A stretch of 64,000 bases of DNA from Armigeres subalbatus (taxonomy: Eukaryota > Arthropoda > Insecta > Diptera > Culicidae), in assembly GCF_024139115.2 (NCBI RefSeq), contig NC_085140.1, positions 21,792,035-21,856,034 on the forward strand, in the 5' to 3' direction. The position numbers and the translations under genes were made by a program. The notes beneath the pieces are model-generated. The model was given only the letters and a program-made list of their open reading frames with translations. It was not told where the DNA came from and searched no databases. Below are positions 26,301 to 31,969 of this stretch, piece by piece. Every line of letters begins with the position of its first letter. Position 1 is the first letter of the stretch.

Positions 26301-29200
26301 ATAAGCTTAATAATATCCAGCCCTTTATACACCTGGTACAATTCGTGATTTATGCGACGCCGCCAGATACCGTTCTCCTGTTTACCACCGAGTATTGTCC
26401 GCAGCACCTTACGCTCAAACACTCCGAGAGATCTCCGATCAGCCTCCTTTAACGTCCATGTCTCATGGCCGTATACAGCCACCGGAAAAATTAGAGTAGT
26501 ATACAGCGCGAGTTTGTTTTCGTTTGCAGACTACGGGACTTAAGCTGGTTACGAAGTCCGTAATAAGCCCTATTTGCAGCTGCAATACGCCTTTTCACCT
26601 CGTGGGTAACATCATTATCGCACGTCACTAATGTTCCAAGATACACAAATTCTTCTATCACTTCAAATTTTTCACCATCCAGCACTATTTCGCTACCACC
26701 ACCACTAATGAACCCACGTTGATTGCCAGCGACCATGTACTTCGTTTTGATGGTATTGATTGTAAGTCCAATCCTCGCTGTCTCCCTCTTAAAAGGCGCA
26801 AAAGCCTCTTCCACGGCACGGCGAACAATTCCGATAATATCGATATCGTCCGCAAATCCCAGGAGCATATGCGATTTTGTGATAATGGTACCGCTTCTTT
26901 GCACACCATCTCTCCTAATCGATCCCTGGAGCGCTATATTGAACAGTAGGTTCGAGAGTGCATCACCCTGCCTTAATCCATCTAAGGTAACAACTGACGT
27001 CGATATTTCATCCGCAACCCTTACACTTGATTTCGATCCGTCCAACGTTATACGAATCAGCCGTATCAGTTTCGCCGGAAAACCATGTTCAAGCATAATT
27101 TGCCATAATTCATTTCGTTTCACTGAATCGTACGCCGCCTTGAAATCAATAAACAGATGATGTGTCTGCAAGTTGTACTCCCGGAATTTATCAAGGATTT
27201 GTCTCAGGGTGAACATTTGATCCGTCGTTGATCGGCCCTTACGAATACCTGCTTGGTATTCGCCGACGAAGGACTCTTCAAGCGGTCTGAATCTGTTGAA
27301 CAGAATACGGGACATAATTTTGTACGCCGAATTAAGGAGGGTTATTCCTCGGTAATTGGCGCACTCCAGTCTGTGCCTTAGGCCGTCCAACCAGCTAGCA
27401 GGCATTTCCTCGTCTTTCCATATTTTCGACATAACATGGTGCAGAACTTCATAAAGCTGCTCACTGCCATGTTTGAGAAGTTCAGCCGGGAGCTGGTCCT
27501 TCCCCGCAGCCTTATTGTTTTTCAGCTCTTTGACTCTTCATTGATTATTCTGTGGAAATTTTTTAATTTTTTATGGATAAAAATATTTATTTTGTGGAAA
27601 ATTTTGTAATTGTTTATTGCTAATATTGATTTATTTATGGAAATTTTGTATTTTTTTCTTGGAACATTTTCATTTCTTTTTGGAAAATTCTTCTTTTATA
27701 ATTGCTATTTTTGCTTTTAAAAGTGCTTATTTATTTATGTTTTGAGAAAAAATCTCAATTGTTTATGGAAATTTTGTTTTTTTTTTGTGGAAATTTCATA
27801 TTTATTTATTGCTCATACCCTGATTTCTTTATTGGCAATTTTCTAATTGTTTAAGGAAAATTTCTAATTTTTAATGGAAATTTTATTTTGCTGCCGTTTC
27901 GGAGTCTATAAGGTTCAGACAGACAGAAATTCATTTTTATGTATATAGATAGATCAACCACTCAACTTTTACTCCATCGTACGGTCGGGATTCATTGCAT
28001 CCCACCAATTACAGTCTTACGATACATTTCAACCTTTTGAGAGTTTTAGCCTTCCGAAATTTCAGCCTTTTGAGTTCAGCCTTATGAGTATGTAGCCTTA
28101 TGTGTTTCAACCTTTCGTAGGACACCCAATAACACGGTTACTGAATGTTTTTTGACGTAGGATTACGTCTTTTTTTCTTGCGCAATATTCGCTATAGCTA
28201 TAATAGCTATATATCTAATCAAAACCTTGCATCAAAATGAACTAAATATTTGGAACCCATAGCACTGTATGATGCTACAAATGTATAAACTAAAAATAGG
28301 ATAGTTCACCAGCACTAGTTCTGTCCAGTACCCATTCAACGGCAAAGAATCCTACCAAATCGATGAATAACCCATGAAAATAGTTACTGCTACTGTAACA
28401 CTAGAAAATAATGTAACTACATGGTAATGGAAAAGCTCCATGCAGTGATAAATCTCACAGTTTACCAATCAGAACCCCCACCCCACAACTCCATCGGAGT
28501 GACTCAACAAAGAGGCCTAGATAATTCCAGTCCAGCTGAAAGTGTTGGAAACGACAACATAATGTATGACACCCGCGCACATATGTGCACCCAGCTATAT
28601 GTGGATGCATCCGTTTTGCCCATTTATCGATTCATTCCGTACTGCCACAGTTCCACAGGCAGGAGACCGCGCTGTATTCCGGTCGGCACCAACAGCTGTG
28701 TGTACTGAGCAAACAACAGAACCTCCCCGGTCATAGATCAGAAAATAGAAGCAATGCATCTACCTACCATGAACGATGTCACTGCCAGCTGGGACAACCC
28801 GTCCACGTACGGTCCCAGGACGTTGTGTTCCCGCACCTTGAGCGACTGTTTGCTCGTTTTGGGATCCAGCAGGTCGTGCACTTTTTCGTTGTAGATTTCC
28901 ATGTAGGATACCTCGACCTTGTAGGTCAGTTCTTCGGTTTGCTTGGCGGCAATCGATCCGAACAGCTCGTCGCATAATCGCGGAATGATACCCTTGTTCT
29001 CCTGGTTGCCCATCATGGTGTAGGACTTGCCGGAGCCGGTCTGACCGTAGGCGAATATACACGCGTTGTATCCCTGAAAGGCATTATCCAAAATGTCGCG
29101 GCCCATGTTGGCGAAGACCAGCTCCTGTGAGGCAAAGTTGTCCGCTTCCGGATCGGTCGAGTAGAAGCAGTGATCGAATGCGAATATTTTTGGCGGTTTT
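1903..29200 (-). CDS. Khc-73: Kinesin-3 motor of the Khc-73/KIF13 type (partial gene, seven exons)
   Basis: Joined exons 29200-28768, 13772-12413, 7341-5314, 4922-4777, 3620-3533, 3098-3003 and 2361-1903 make an uninterrupted frame of about 1,536 codons with consistent intron phases. Order of parts: kinesin motor (P-loop GQTGSGKS, switch I NxxSSRSH, switch [10 protein letters not shown]), neck and short coiled coil, FHA domain, KIF1B/DUF3694 stalk, low-complexity tail. Residues such as [15 protein letters not shown] and [19 protein letters not shown] are the KIF13/Khc-73 version, not the KIF1/unc-104 version. Family knowledge: plus-end-directed microtubule motor working with the Discs-large scaffold in spindle orientation and in endosome transport. 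The fly protein is roughly 1,900 residues. The first motor residues and the C-terminal CAP-Gly domain were not found here. Introns total over 22 kb and are packed with transposable elements. Confidence 0.9.
2362..3002 (-). other. Khc-73 intron, no recognisable content
   Basis: 641-bp intron with GTGAGT donor and CAACAG acceptor. I see no repeat family, no conserved-looking open frame and no RNA structure here. Short open frames on either strand lack coding character. Confidence 0.7.
3003..3098 (-). CDS. Khc-73: Khc-73 tail exon, Ser/Thr-rich
   Basis: 96-nt exon, acceptor TTTCAG|CCC and donor GCAG|GTGAGT, phase 1 to phase 1. It reads [20 protein letters not shown] followed by [12 protein letters not shown]. 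Too short to carry a domain. The density of S/T and S-P sites suggests a phosphorylatable linker (inference). Because both ends are phase 1 and the length is divisible by three, it could be skipped without frame change. Confidence 0.8.
3533..3620 (-). CDS. Khc-73: Khc-73 tail exon, [10 protein letters not shown] motif
   Basis: 88-nt exon between acceptor GTTATAG|ATG and donor TCAG|GTAAGT, phase 0 to phase 1. Translation [20 protein letters not shown] then ADLKMGLNS. The RSESFADL core matches my recollection of insect Khc-73 orthologues directly after the VPNFSQ segment, which fixes its place after the exon at 4777-4922. Flanking introns are 1156 bp upstream and 434 bp downstream. Confidence 0.85.
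3994..4041 (-). other. Candidate 48-nt cassette exon of Khc-73
   Basis: Inside the 1156-bp intron between exons 4777-4922 and 3533-3620 there is a consensus donor GTAAGTAT directly after ...ATGACC. An AG 48 nt upstream (GTTAAAG|GTC) would give an in-frame, phase 0 to phase 0 exon reading [16 protein letters not shown]. Insertion would keep the kinesin frame. The acceptor has a poor pyrimidine tract, so this may only be a chance donor. The rest of the intron is AT-rich with no other feature seen. Confidence 0.3.
4777..4922 (-). CDS. Khc-73: Khc-73 stalk exon ([12 protein letters not shown] segment)
   Basis: 146-nt exon, acceptor AATTACAG|AA and donor CCCAG|GTACAG, phase 1 in and phase 0 out. 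Joined to the previous exon it reads [20 protein letters not shown] followed by [20 protein letters not shown] and TASVPNFSQ. The [16 protein letters not shown] block is a conserved KIF13-family signature after DUF3694. Open frame past the donor is intron read-through and not coding. Confidence 0.88.
5088..5251. mobile_element. MITE, family W (TATTACGTAAGCA termini), copy 1
   Basis: 164-bp element with imperfect terminal inverted repeats starting GGGGTCGTACAC (left) and GGGGCCGTACAC (right, read on the other strand), both followed by TATTACGTAAGC. C- and G-rich tracts lie just inside. It is flanked by TTT on both sides (5085-5087, 5252-5254), consistent with a 3-bp duplication. It lies in the 391-bp intron between exons 5314-7341 and 4777-4922. 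A diverged copy is at 16775-16937. Confidence 0.7.
5314..7341 (-). CDS. Khc-73: Khc-73 large stalk exon (KIF1B and DUF3694 domains)
   Basis: 2028-nt exon encoding about 676 residues, acceptor CCACAG|GT and donor ATCG|GTAAGC, phase 1 at both ends. It starts [20 protein letters not shown] and has a helical stretch ([20 protein letters not shown]). Next comes the KIF1B-type region ([45 protein letters not shown]), a C2-like beta-rich part, and the DUF3694 'kinesin protein' region ([20 protein letters not shown]). A charged coiled coil (about residues 440-490, [18 protein letters not shown]) precedes a Pro/Gly linker and another folded part with [15 protein letters not shown] and [14 protein letters not shown]. 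In the family this stalk binds MAGUK guanylate-kinase domains and contributes to autoinhibition. The frame is fully open. Confidence 0.92.
7673..9757. mobile_element. Non-autonomous hAT-type element with internal minisatellite
   Basis: 2085-bp element. Terminal inverted repeats CAGCGGTTCTCAATCT (left) and CAGCGGTTCTCAACCT (right, other strand) match the hAT (Charlie/Tip100-like) terminus pattern CAGNGGTTCTCAA. A perfect 8-bp target duplication CACTAGAC flanks it (7665-7672 and 9758-9765), diagnostic of hAT. GGGGTAC words lie just inside each end. It has no transposase frame: the interior is a degenerate ~25-bp repeat. It interrupts the jockey-like pseudogene, so it is younger than that insertion. 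Confidence 0.88.
8050..9530. repeat. Degenerate ~25-bp minisatellite inside the hAT element
   Basis: Dozens of variants of a unit close to 'ctcggaagcctcctttcaag' plus a few bases follow one another across about 1.5 kb, with spacing mostly in the low twenties to low thirties. Point changes and small indels are frequent, so the array is old. Short open frames on the plus strand (for example 8101-8298 and 8930-9241) come from this repeat and are not genes. Confidence 0.8.
10960..11195 (+). pseudogene. 3' end fragment of another non-LTR retrotransposon
   Basis: Directly after the jockey-like 3' end the plus strand reads [20 protein letters not shown] then [16 protein letters not shown] and a W-F-D-Q-V-A run, with a frameshift. 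This is the typical C-terminal 'RWAGHVARM...GRP..RW.D' tail of LINE polyproteins. It ends in an A/T-rich tail 'aaataaataaaat' near 11195. No RT core is present. Confidence 0.6.
11196..11738 (-). other. Khc-73 intron, no recognisable feature
   Basis: AT-rich intronic DNA between the LINE tail and the small SINE-like repeat. No coding pattern or inverted repeat seen. Confidence 0.5.
11739..11857. mobile_element. ~120-bp SINE-like repeat S, copy 1
   Basis: Runs from 'gtcgagtcaagtacgag' to 'cttatgacaa' and is nearly identical to 18039-18161. The 9-bp word TGATTGTAA flanks both sides (11730-11738, 11858-11866), as expected for target-primed insertion. No inverted termini. It is too short to encode anything and may be a 5'-truncated LINE tail rather than a true SINE. 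A degenerate piece recurs near 54340-54400. Confidence 0.7.
11906..12121. mobile_element. TA-flanked MITE, family V, copy 1
   Basis: 216 bp with terminal inverted repeats GGGGAACTGTTCCGAT / GGGGAACGGTTCGCCA and TA on both sides (11904-11905, 12122-12123), the pattern of Tc1/mariner-derived MITEs. Inner sequence shares 'gtgctcactg' and neighbouring words with a second copy at 36273-36489. Confidence 0.7.
12413..13772 (-). CDS. Khc-73: Khc-73 exon: second half of motor domain, neck and FHA domain
   Basis: 1360-nt exon, acceptor TTACAG|GAC, donor CTAG|GTGAGT, phase 0 in and phase 1 out. Exon residues 1-28 hold [20 protein letters not shown] and switch I NSESSRSH. Switch II DLAGSE lies at about residues 58-63. 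The end of the motor ([20 protein letters not shown]) and a neck helix ([20 protein letters not shown]) follow. The FHA phosphopeptide-binding domain is around residues 255-355 ([54 protein letters not shown]). A poly-Asn run and a charged coiled coil ([20 protein letters not shown]) close the exon. All nucleotide-contacting residues that can be seen are intact. Confidence 0.93.
13773..14073 (-). other. Start-proximal part of a ~15-kb Khc-73 intron
   Basis: Sequence between the acceptor at 13773 and the MITE at 14074 contains no feature I recognise. The whole intron spans 13773-28767 and hosts most of the elements listed below. Confidence 0.6.
14074..14547. mobile_element. TA-flanked MITE with CCCGGGTAGA termini
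   Basis: 474-bp element with inverted ends CCCGGGTAGAGG / CCCGGGTAGAAG, bounded by TA (14072-14073, 14548-14549). The interior is very AT-rich and repeats 'aataacaaa' and 'gttatt' words, giving extensive internal self-complementarity. No transposase. Consistent with a mariner-type MITE. Confidence 0.75.
14550..16124 (-). other. Khc-73 intron stretch, mostly unrecognised
   Basis: No convincing gene or transposon. A plus-strand frame of 116 codons at 15213-15563 has no motif I know and no splice context, so I do not call it. A perfect 21-bp palindrome CCGGAGGCCA-a-TGGCCTCCGG lies at about 15849-15869. Confidence 0.5.
16125..16545 (+). pseudogene. RTE-like reverse transcriptase fragment
   Basis: Broken plus-strand frames read HHLFID-like residues near 16130. 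They then give [20 protein letters not shown], a stretch ending in [20 protein letters not shown], and [18 protein letters not shown]. This is the palm region of the RTE-like family seen at 26031-27539 and 55215-57857 ([23 protein letters not shown]). The catalytic box has become FANDIDIVG. Only about 420 bp remain. Confidence 0.65.
16775..16937. mobile_element. MITE, family W, copy 2 (diverged)
   Basis: Ends carry inverted copies of TTCAATAATTACGTAAGCA (right, other strand) and TTCACTAATTACGTAAGCA (left), with a G-rich tract inside each end. The outermost left bases are eroded relative to the right GGGTCG terminus. Same architecture and size as 5088-5251. Confidence 0.65.
17115..17271. mobile_element. 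Hairpin MITE with ~65-bp inverted arms
   Basis: TCTCGCTTAATTTTTCAAAA at the left is matched on the other strand by TCTCGCTTAACTTTTCAAAA at the right. Complementarity continues through CCTAAGTAACATTTTT and the 'ttgaat..caatcaa' word towards the centre, so the element can fold into a nearly complete hairpin. Target duplication is unresolved because the flanks are T-rich. Confidence 0.7.
17272..17464 (-). other. Khc-73 intron, no feature
   Basis: Short unremarkable spacer between two MITEs. Confidence 0.4.
17467..17547. mobile_element. 81-bp palindromic MITE, family P, copy 1
   Basis: TACTGCCGT at the left and its inverted copy at the right bound a short hairpin with inner complementarity, flanked by TA (17465-17466, 17548-17549). 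A better preserved 80-bp copy is at 41582-41661. Confidence 0.65.
17548..17941 (-). other. Khc-73 intron, AT-rich
   Basis: No repeat family or coding signal recognised. Confidence 0.4.
18039..18161. mobile_element. ~120-bp SINE-like repeat S, copy 2
   Basis: Nearly identical to 11739-11857. A perfect 13-bp duplication GGGCATAAAAATA flanks it (18026-18038 and 18162-18174), and the host repeat X reads through once one copy is removed. The left end has an extra 'aataa', possibly the short A/T tail of an element inserted in the minus orientation. Confidence 0.8.
18350..20720 (+). pseudogene. R1-clade (Waldo/Mino-like) retrotransposon inserted in a CA microsatellite, most of ORF2 deleted
   Basis: ORF1 remains run from about 18440: [20 protein letters not shown], two [13 protein letters not shown] repeats, [20 protein letters not shown] and gag-like helices near 19330. 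Frameshifted zinc knuckles follow near 19540-19660 ([14 protein letters not shown]). It then jumps at about 19740 to the ORF2 C-terminus with [20 protein letters not shown], the CCHC end of R1-clade ORF2. Endonuclease and RT are missing. A 3' UTR and poly(A) end at 20720. (CA)n tracts abut both ends (18331-18349, 20721-20739), the site preference known for Waldo and Mino elements. Confidence 0.75.
20869..23344 (-). other. Khc-73 intron, about 2.5 kb without recognised features
   Basis: Moderately AT-rich with short open frames on both strands (for example 22238-22630 minus and 22541-22900 plus), none showing a known motif. I see no inverted repeats or family members. It may be old, unrecognisable transposon sequence or unique intron. 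Confidence 0.5.
23345..23755 (-). repeat. Degenerate ~65-70-bp tandem repeat, family Z, array 1
   Basis: Units of the form 'gatccgagtagatcagttggcgattttgaccacc...' recur about every 65-75 bp with strong divergence. Read on the minus strand they correspond to the plus-strand array at 30085-30720 ('tcaagaaaa..ctccggagt..ggttgatggtcggaatc'). No coding frame. Confidence 0.5.
24126..25521. mobile_element. Harbinger-like non-autonomous element, TAA-flanked
   Basis: 1396 bp with inverted ends GAGCACCTCCAAGGGAGTCC / GAGCACCTCCACGGGAGTCC and a TAA duplication (24123-24125, 25522-25524), as in PIF/Harbinger elements. The boundary is confirmed independently: deleting element plus one TAA restores pairing of the palindrome arm (TAAACAATTAGAAAA) with the opposite arm. 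The interior holds a degenerate 'ttccagaaggaat' microrepeat and a SINE, and no transposase frame. Confidence 0.8.
25100..25366 (+). mobile_element. tRNA-headed SINE inside the Harbinger-like element
   Basis: Head 'gtctccagctagccttgtg' resembles an A box region, and 'gagttctattcccgattcgg' about 60 bases later resembles a B box (GTTCGANTCC). The tail ends 'gccattgaagaagatgatg', like the (GAA)n tails of mosquito tRNA-SINEs. Not a functional tRNA: the acceptor and D stems do not pair well. Confidence 0.5.
26031..27539 (-). pseudogene. RTE-like LINE, 5'-truncated, RT and C-terminus
   Basis: Minus-strand translation from 27539 gives the RT region [45 protein letters not shown]-like [47 protein letters not shown] and [12 protein letters not shown] (catalytic FADD intact). 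KTKYMVAG and the C-terminal [20 protein letters not shown] and [10 protein letters not shown] follow. Two frameshifts (about 26493 and 26245) separate the C-terminal parts. The 3' end is GTATCAAGTAAG on the minus strand. An 8-bp duplication ATTGATTA (26023-26030, 27540-27547) flanks it. It interrupts the right arm of the palindrome. Confidence 0.85.
27953..28767 (-). other. Khc-73 intron next to the motor exon, no feature
   Basis: 815 bp holding only the donor side of the 15-kb intron (GTAGGT at 28767). No repeats or motifs recognised. Confidence 0.5.
28768..29200 (-). CDS. Khc-73: Khc-73 motor-domain exon with P-loop
   Basis: 433-nt exon, acceptor ATTGCAG|A and donor TTCATG|GTAGGT, entering at codon position 3 and leaving in phase 0. 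It reads [20 protein letters not shown], then [20 protein letters not shown], the Walker A/P-loop GQTGSGKS (29023-29046), [31 protein letters not shown] and [20 protein letters not shown]. These are canonical kinesin motor blocks and match kinesin-3 spacing. The 5' neighbouring exon, which must encode the first ~60-70 residues including the VRVRP strand, was not found between 29201 and 64000. Confidence 0.93.
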
Positions 29201-30084
29201 CTGCAATCAGATGAAAAAAAAAACATGTTAGAAAACGGTAAACACTTGTACTGTGGCATGTGTATATAGCGAACAAGTATACGGTGCTGTAGCACAGTAG
29301 AGTTGCTGTTCAATTTAGTTGGTCAAAATTACTGTTTTTATTCCTGTATCAGAATTATTCTGAATGTACGATATACTCCACACATCCATATCGCAAAAAA
29401 AATTGAATTGACAAAATATCAAATCGAAACTGTTAACCTCCCAGCACTAAGGAAAATGTAGGAGACATTTGCAGTCATTTGATTAAATTGTTGATATAGG
29501 GTATAACTCTGAAACTGTAATCTTTTGCGCGAGAGTGAGACTCATTACAAGCGACACTTGTGACATAATTTGACAGGTTGAATGATTCCGCTGCTGTCGC
29601 GACATGCTCAGATTGTAGATATACATAGCGCGTTGTTTAGAGAGATAATGTTAGATGATCATTTGAGCGCCCTACAATTTCATCATAGGTGCATAATGAA
29701 TTAAAATTTAGGTAATAAAATCGATTAAAAATCCTACCACAAAGATAAAATAACAAGATTGATAACTGCATTAATCGTGCTTGCAGAATCGTAGCGTGAG
29801 CTCCTAGCGCCCATAGCGAAACCTTTATCAGGCGCCCCTCTTTTATAAAAGAAAAATAAAATGCGCAAACAGCATATTTAAAGTATAATTTTAATCTTAC
29901 CAAACATAAGTAAAATGAGATAGTTTAGAGGGGAGTTCAGAATCACTATTTTTTACGTAATGCAATATATGAATATTTTTTTGTTGGTTTTTGTAAGATT
30001 CTATAATCTATGCTAGAAAATGATTAAAGTGGTAGGGATTGCTTGTTTCATTTTAAAATGAAATAATGGAAATTTTAACAAAAA
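29201..30084 (-). other. Upstream Khc-73 intron, no recognised feature
   Basis: About 880 bp of AT-rich sequence 5' of the motor exon. A minus-strand open frame at 29637-29903 has no motif. No coding block for the missing N-terminus. Confidence 0.5.
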
Positions 30085-30720
30085 AACTTACTCTGGAGTG
30101 GATCGGTTGATGGTCGGCTTCGCTGTTGGGCCCATTTGAATTAAGAAAAATCTACCCCTTTTATGACCATGATTTGGAACCACTACTACACCTGGTTGAA
30201 TTAATAAAATCCCACTTCGGGGGGAGTAGGTTGATTGCCAGAATCCCTATCGGACCTATGTAGTCTAATCATGAAAAATCCTACTTTGAAGTGGGTTGGT
30301 TAAAAGCCGGAATCGCCGTAGGACCTATTCGGATCAAGAAAATTCAACTCCGGAGTAATACTTTAGGTGGTTTAGAAACTTCACTGTTTCTTTAATGAAA
30401 TGCAATTCTGAAGCAAGATAAATGTTCGGAATTCCAATCGGACCTAGTCGGATAAAAAAGATCTAAATCTGGCGTGTACAAACGGACTTAGTTGGGTCAA
30501 TTAAAACCAAATCTGAAATCGAAATGGCTTTCAGACCTTGTTGGATCAAGTAGATTGGTTGGTTGGTAGATGAAACACCATACGGAACATCCAACTCCGG
30601 GATTGGGTCTGTTGGTGGTTTGGAGTCACTTATGCACATAGTTGAGTCAACAAAATGCAACTCTAATGTGGTTTAGTCGATGGTCAAAAACACCATTGGA
30701 AGCAGAAGTGTAAAGTAAAC
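30085..30720 (+). repeat. Degenerate ~65-70-bp tandem repeat, family Z, array 2
   Basis: Repeated phrases 'ggttgatggtcgg', 'tcggacctatt', 'atcaagaaaattcaactccgg' recur at roughly 65-70-bp spacing (for example near 30105, 30226, 30293, 30363) with heavy divergence. Same family as 23345-23755 in the opposite orientation. Confidence 0.55.
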
Positions 30721-30810
30721 CCAGAATTATCCACCTAGCGGTGATGGAGCCTTTCTCGTGTGTTTTAAAAATAGATTTTTGGCCATTTTTCTGAGTTCGT
30801 TATGGGAGAG
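30721..30810 (+). repeat. Truncated left end of repeat X
   Basis: Contains 'ccacctagcggtgatgg', 'cctttctcgtg' and 'ttttggccattttt', the first ~80 bases of repeat X, then diverges. Bases 30810-31424 show no further recognised feature. Confidence 0.55.
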
Positions 30811-31433
30811 TGGTGAGTGAAAGATGATTTCCGCCACAAATAACGAAAAAATTCTCCCTCGACCCAGAAACTCTTAATTTCGTCTCATCTAAATTGCAAC
30901 TGAAACTGAAAGTCCTAATTGGTCACTTTTTCTGCAACTGAAAGTCACTATTTGGTCCCTTTTTCGTCAGCTTTGGTCACTAAAGTCACAATTTTGAGCG
31001 GCAATGGTCGCTACCAGCCATGAAGAAACGAAAATCGTGCACGCTAACTTTTGCCCTCTCTTTTTATCCCAAGGATATTTTACTAAATATCAGTCAAAAG
31101 AAGGACTACTAAAAACTAAGAGTAGTCCTGCGAGCAAATCAAACGTTTGCGCCACTGGAAGTGAGCGAAACATGGTTATTATTCATCCATAAGACCTGTT
31201 TTTATTCCTCGAAAAATGATTTCTAGGCAAAAATCTGCGTGAATGAACATTCTCTTCTCGTGAGAATGAGTGAAAATTACAATTACTGGATTAGCTGAAC
31301 ATCTACTTAAAAAAGATGCAGATTTGCTATAGGTTTAAGAAGTTTTTGGATGTGCGAAAGGAACATCAGTACGGATCGTTTTGGTAGAAAACGAAACAAA
31401 AATTATGGATATTCAGTTACAATGATCCTGGGA

Positions 31434-31855
31434 GGGGGGACCCGTAGCGTAGTTGGCTACACGTTCGCCTCATAAGCGAATGGTCATGGGATCGATTCCC
31501 AGCCCCTCCACCAAACCCTTGTCAGTCGCCAGAAGCGCAGTCCGTACGGTGGCGTTTTGGGGAAAGCGACTCACCGACACGGCTGCCTGATGACGACTGA
31601 CAAAACTGTTCTTCTCGGAGGCATTCCTCCAACGTTCTTCGATTAATGGCAACCGAACAAAGCAACGATCACTGGATTTCCACCACATGGACAAATGAAC
31701 ACAATGGACTCACGATGATATGGACTGGCAACGACAACAACAACGAATTATGGACATCTAAAAATAGATTCTGTGTGGACTCTGTACTGCAGTGTATCAC
31801 AGTAGATCACGGCACAGTAGCGGTTAAGAACACAGAGTGCCTACCAAATAAAAAA
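31434..31855 (+). mobile_element. tRNA-derived SINE with Met-like (CAT) head
   Basis: Starts with a tRNA-like head: A box TAGCGTAGTTGG, an anticodon arm TTCGCCT-CAT-AAGCGAA with a good stem, and B box region GGGATCGATTCCC, followed by a ~340-bp body and an A-rich tail (AAATAAAAAA). A perfect 9-bp duplication ATCCTGGGA (31425-31433, 31856-31864) flanks it. Because of the body, tail and duplication it is a retroposon, not a tRNA gene. Confidence 0.8.
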
Positions 31856-31969
31856 ATCCTGGGATTGAACAAATTGAAGAATCTTTCACATTTATGTTAT
31901 TTCAAATGTATAAATTATCATCACAATATATTTTAAAAAATTCCAAAATATTGATCGAAGTGGATGTTG

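Larger units (their letters stand above)
24102..27895. mobile_element. Palindromic foldback element with 9-bp duplication (Mutator-like), carrying two later insertions
   Basis: A perfect 9-bp duplication GTTTCGGAG flanks it (24093-24101, 27896-27904). After removal of the inner Harbinger-like element and the LINE, about 880 bp remain, made of two AT-rich arms of about 400 bp that are inverted copies of each other. For example, 25525-25860 pairs with 27548-27880 through words such as GCACTTTTAAAAGCAAAAAT and GCAATAAAGAAATCAGGGCA-like sequence. The centre is near 25940. A 9-bp duplication with long terminal inverted repeats is the hallmark of MULE/foldback elements. No transposase. Confidence 0.75.
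23758..27952 (+). repeat. Interspersed repeat Y, split by a palindromic DNA transposon
   Basis: Starts near 'gcagacccgacgaactttg', contains two 'ttctcgagttatg' units with 'atgggagcccccttt' words, and breaks at GTTTCGGAG (24093-24101). It resumes at 27896 with GTTTCGGAGTCTATAAGG and ends 'cagacagacagaaattcat'. Joined, it gives the familiar order of a repeat common in insect genomes (recalled, not searched). Its coding status is unknown. Confidence 0.6.

Noticed and set aside
31434..31520. tRNA-Met-like sequence with CAT anticodon arm
   Set aside because: Followed by a long body and A-rich tail and flanked by a 9-bp duplication, so it is a SINE head and not a tRNA gene. The same reasoning applies to the head near 60610-60688.
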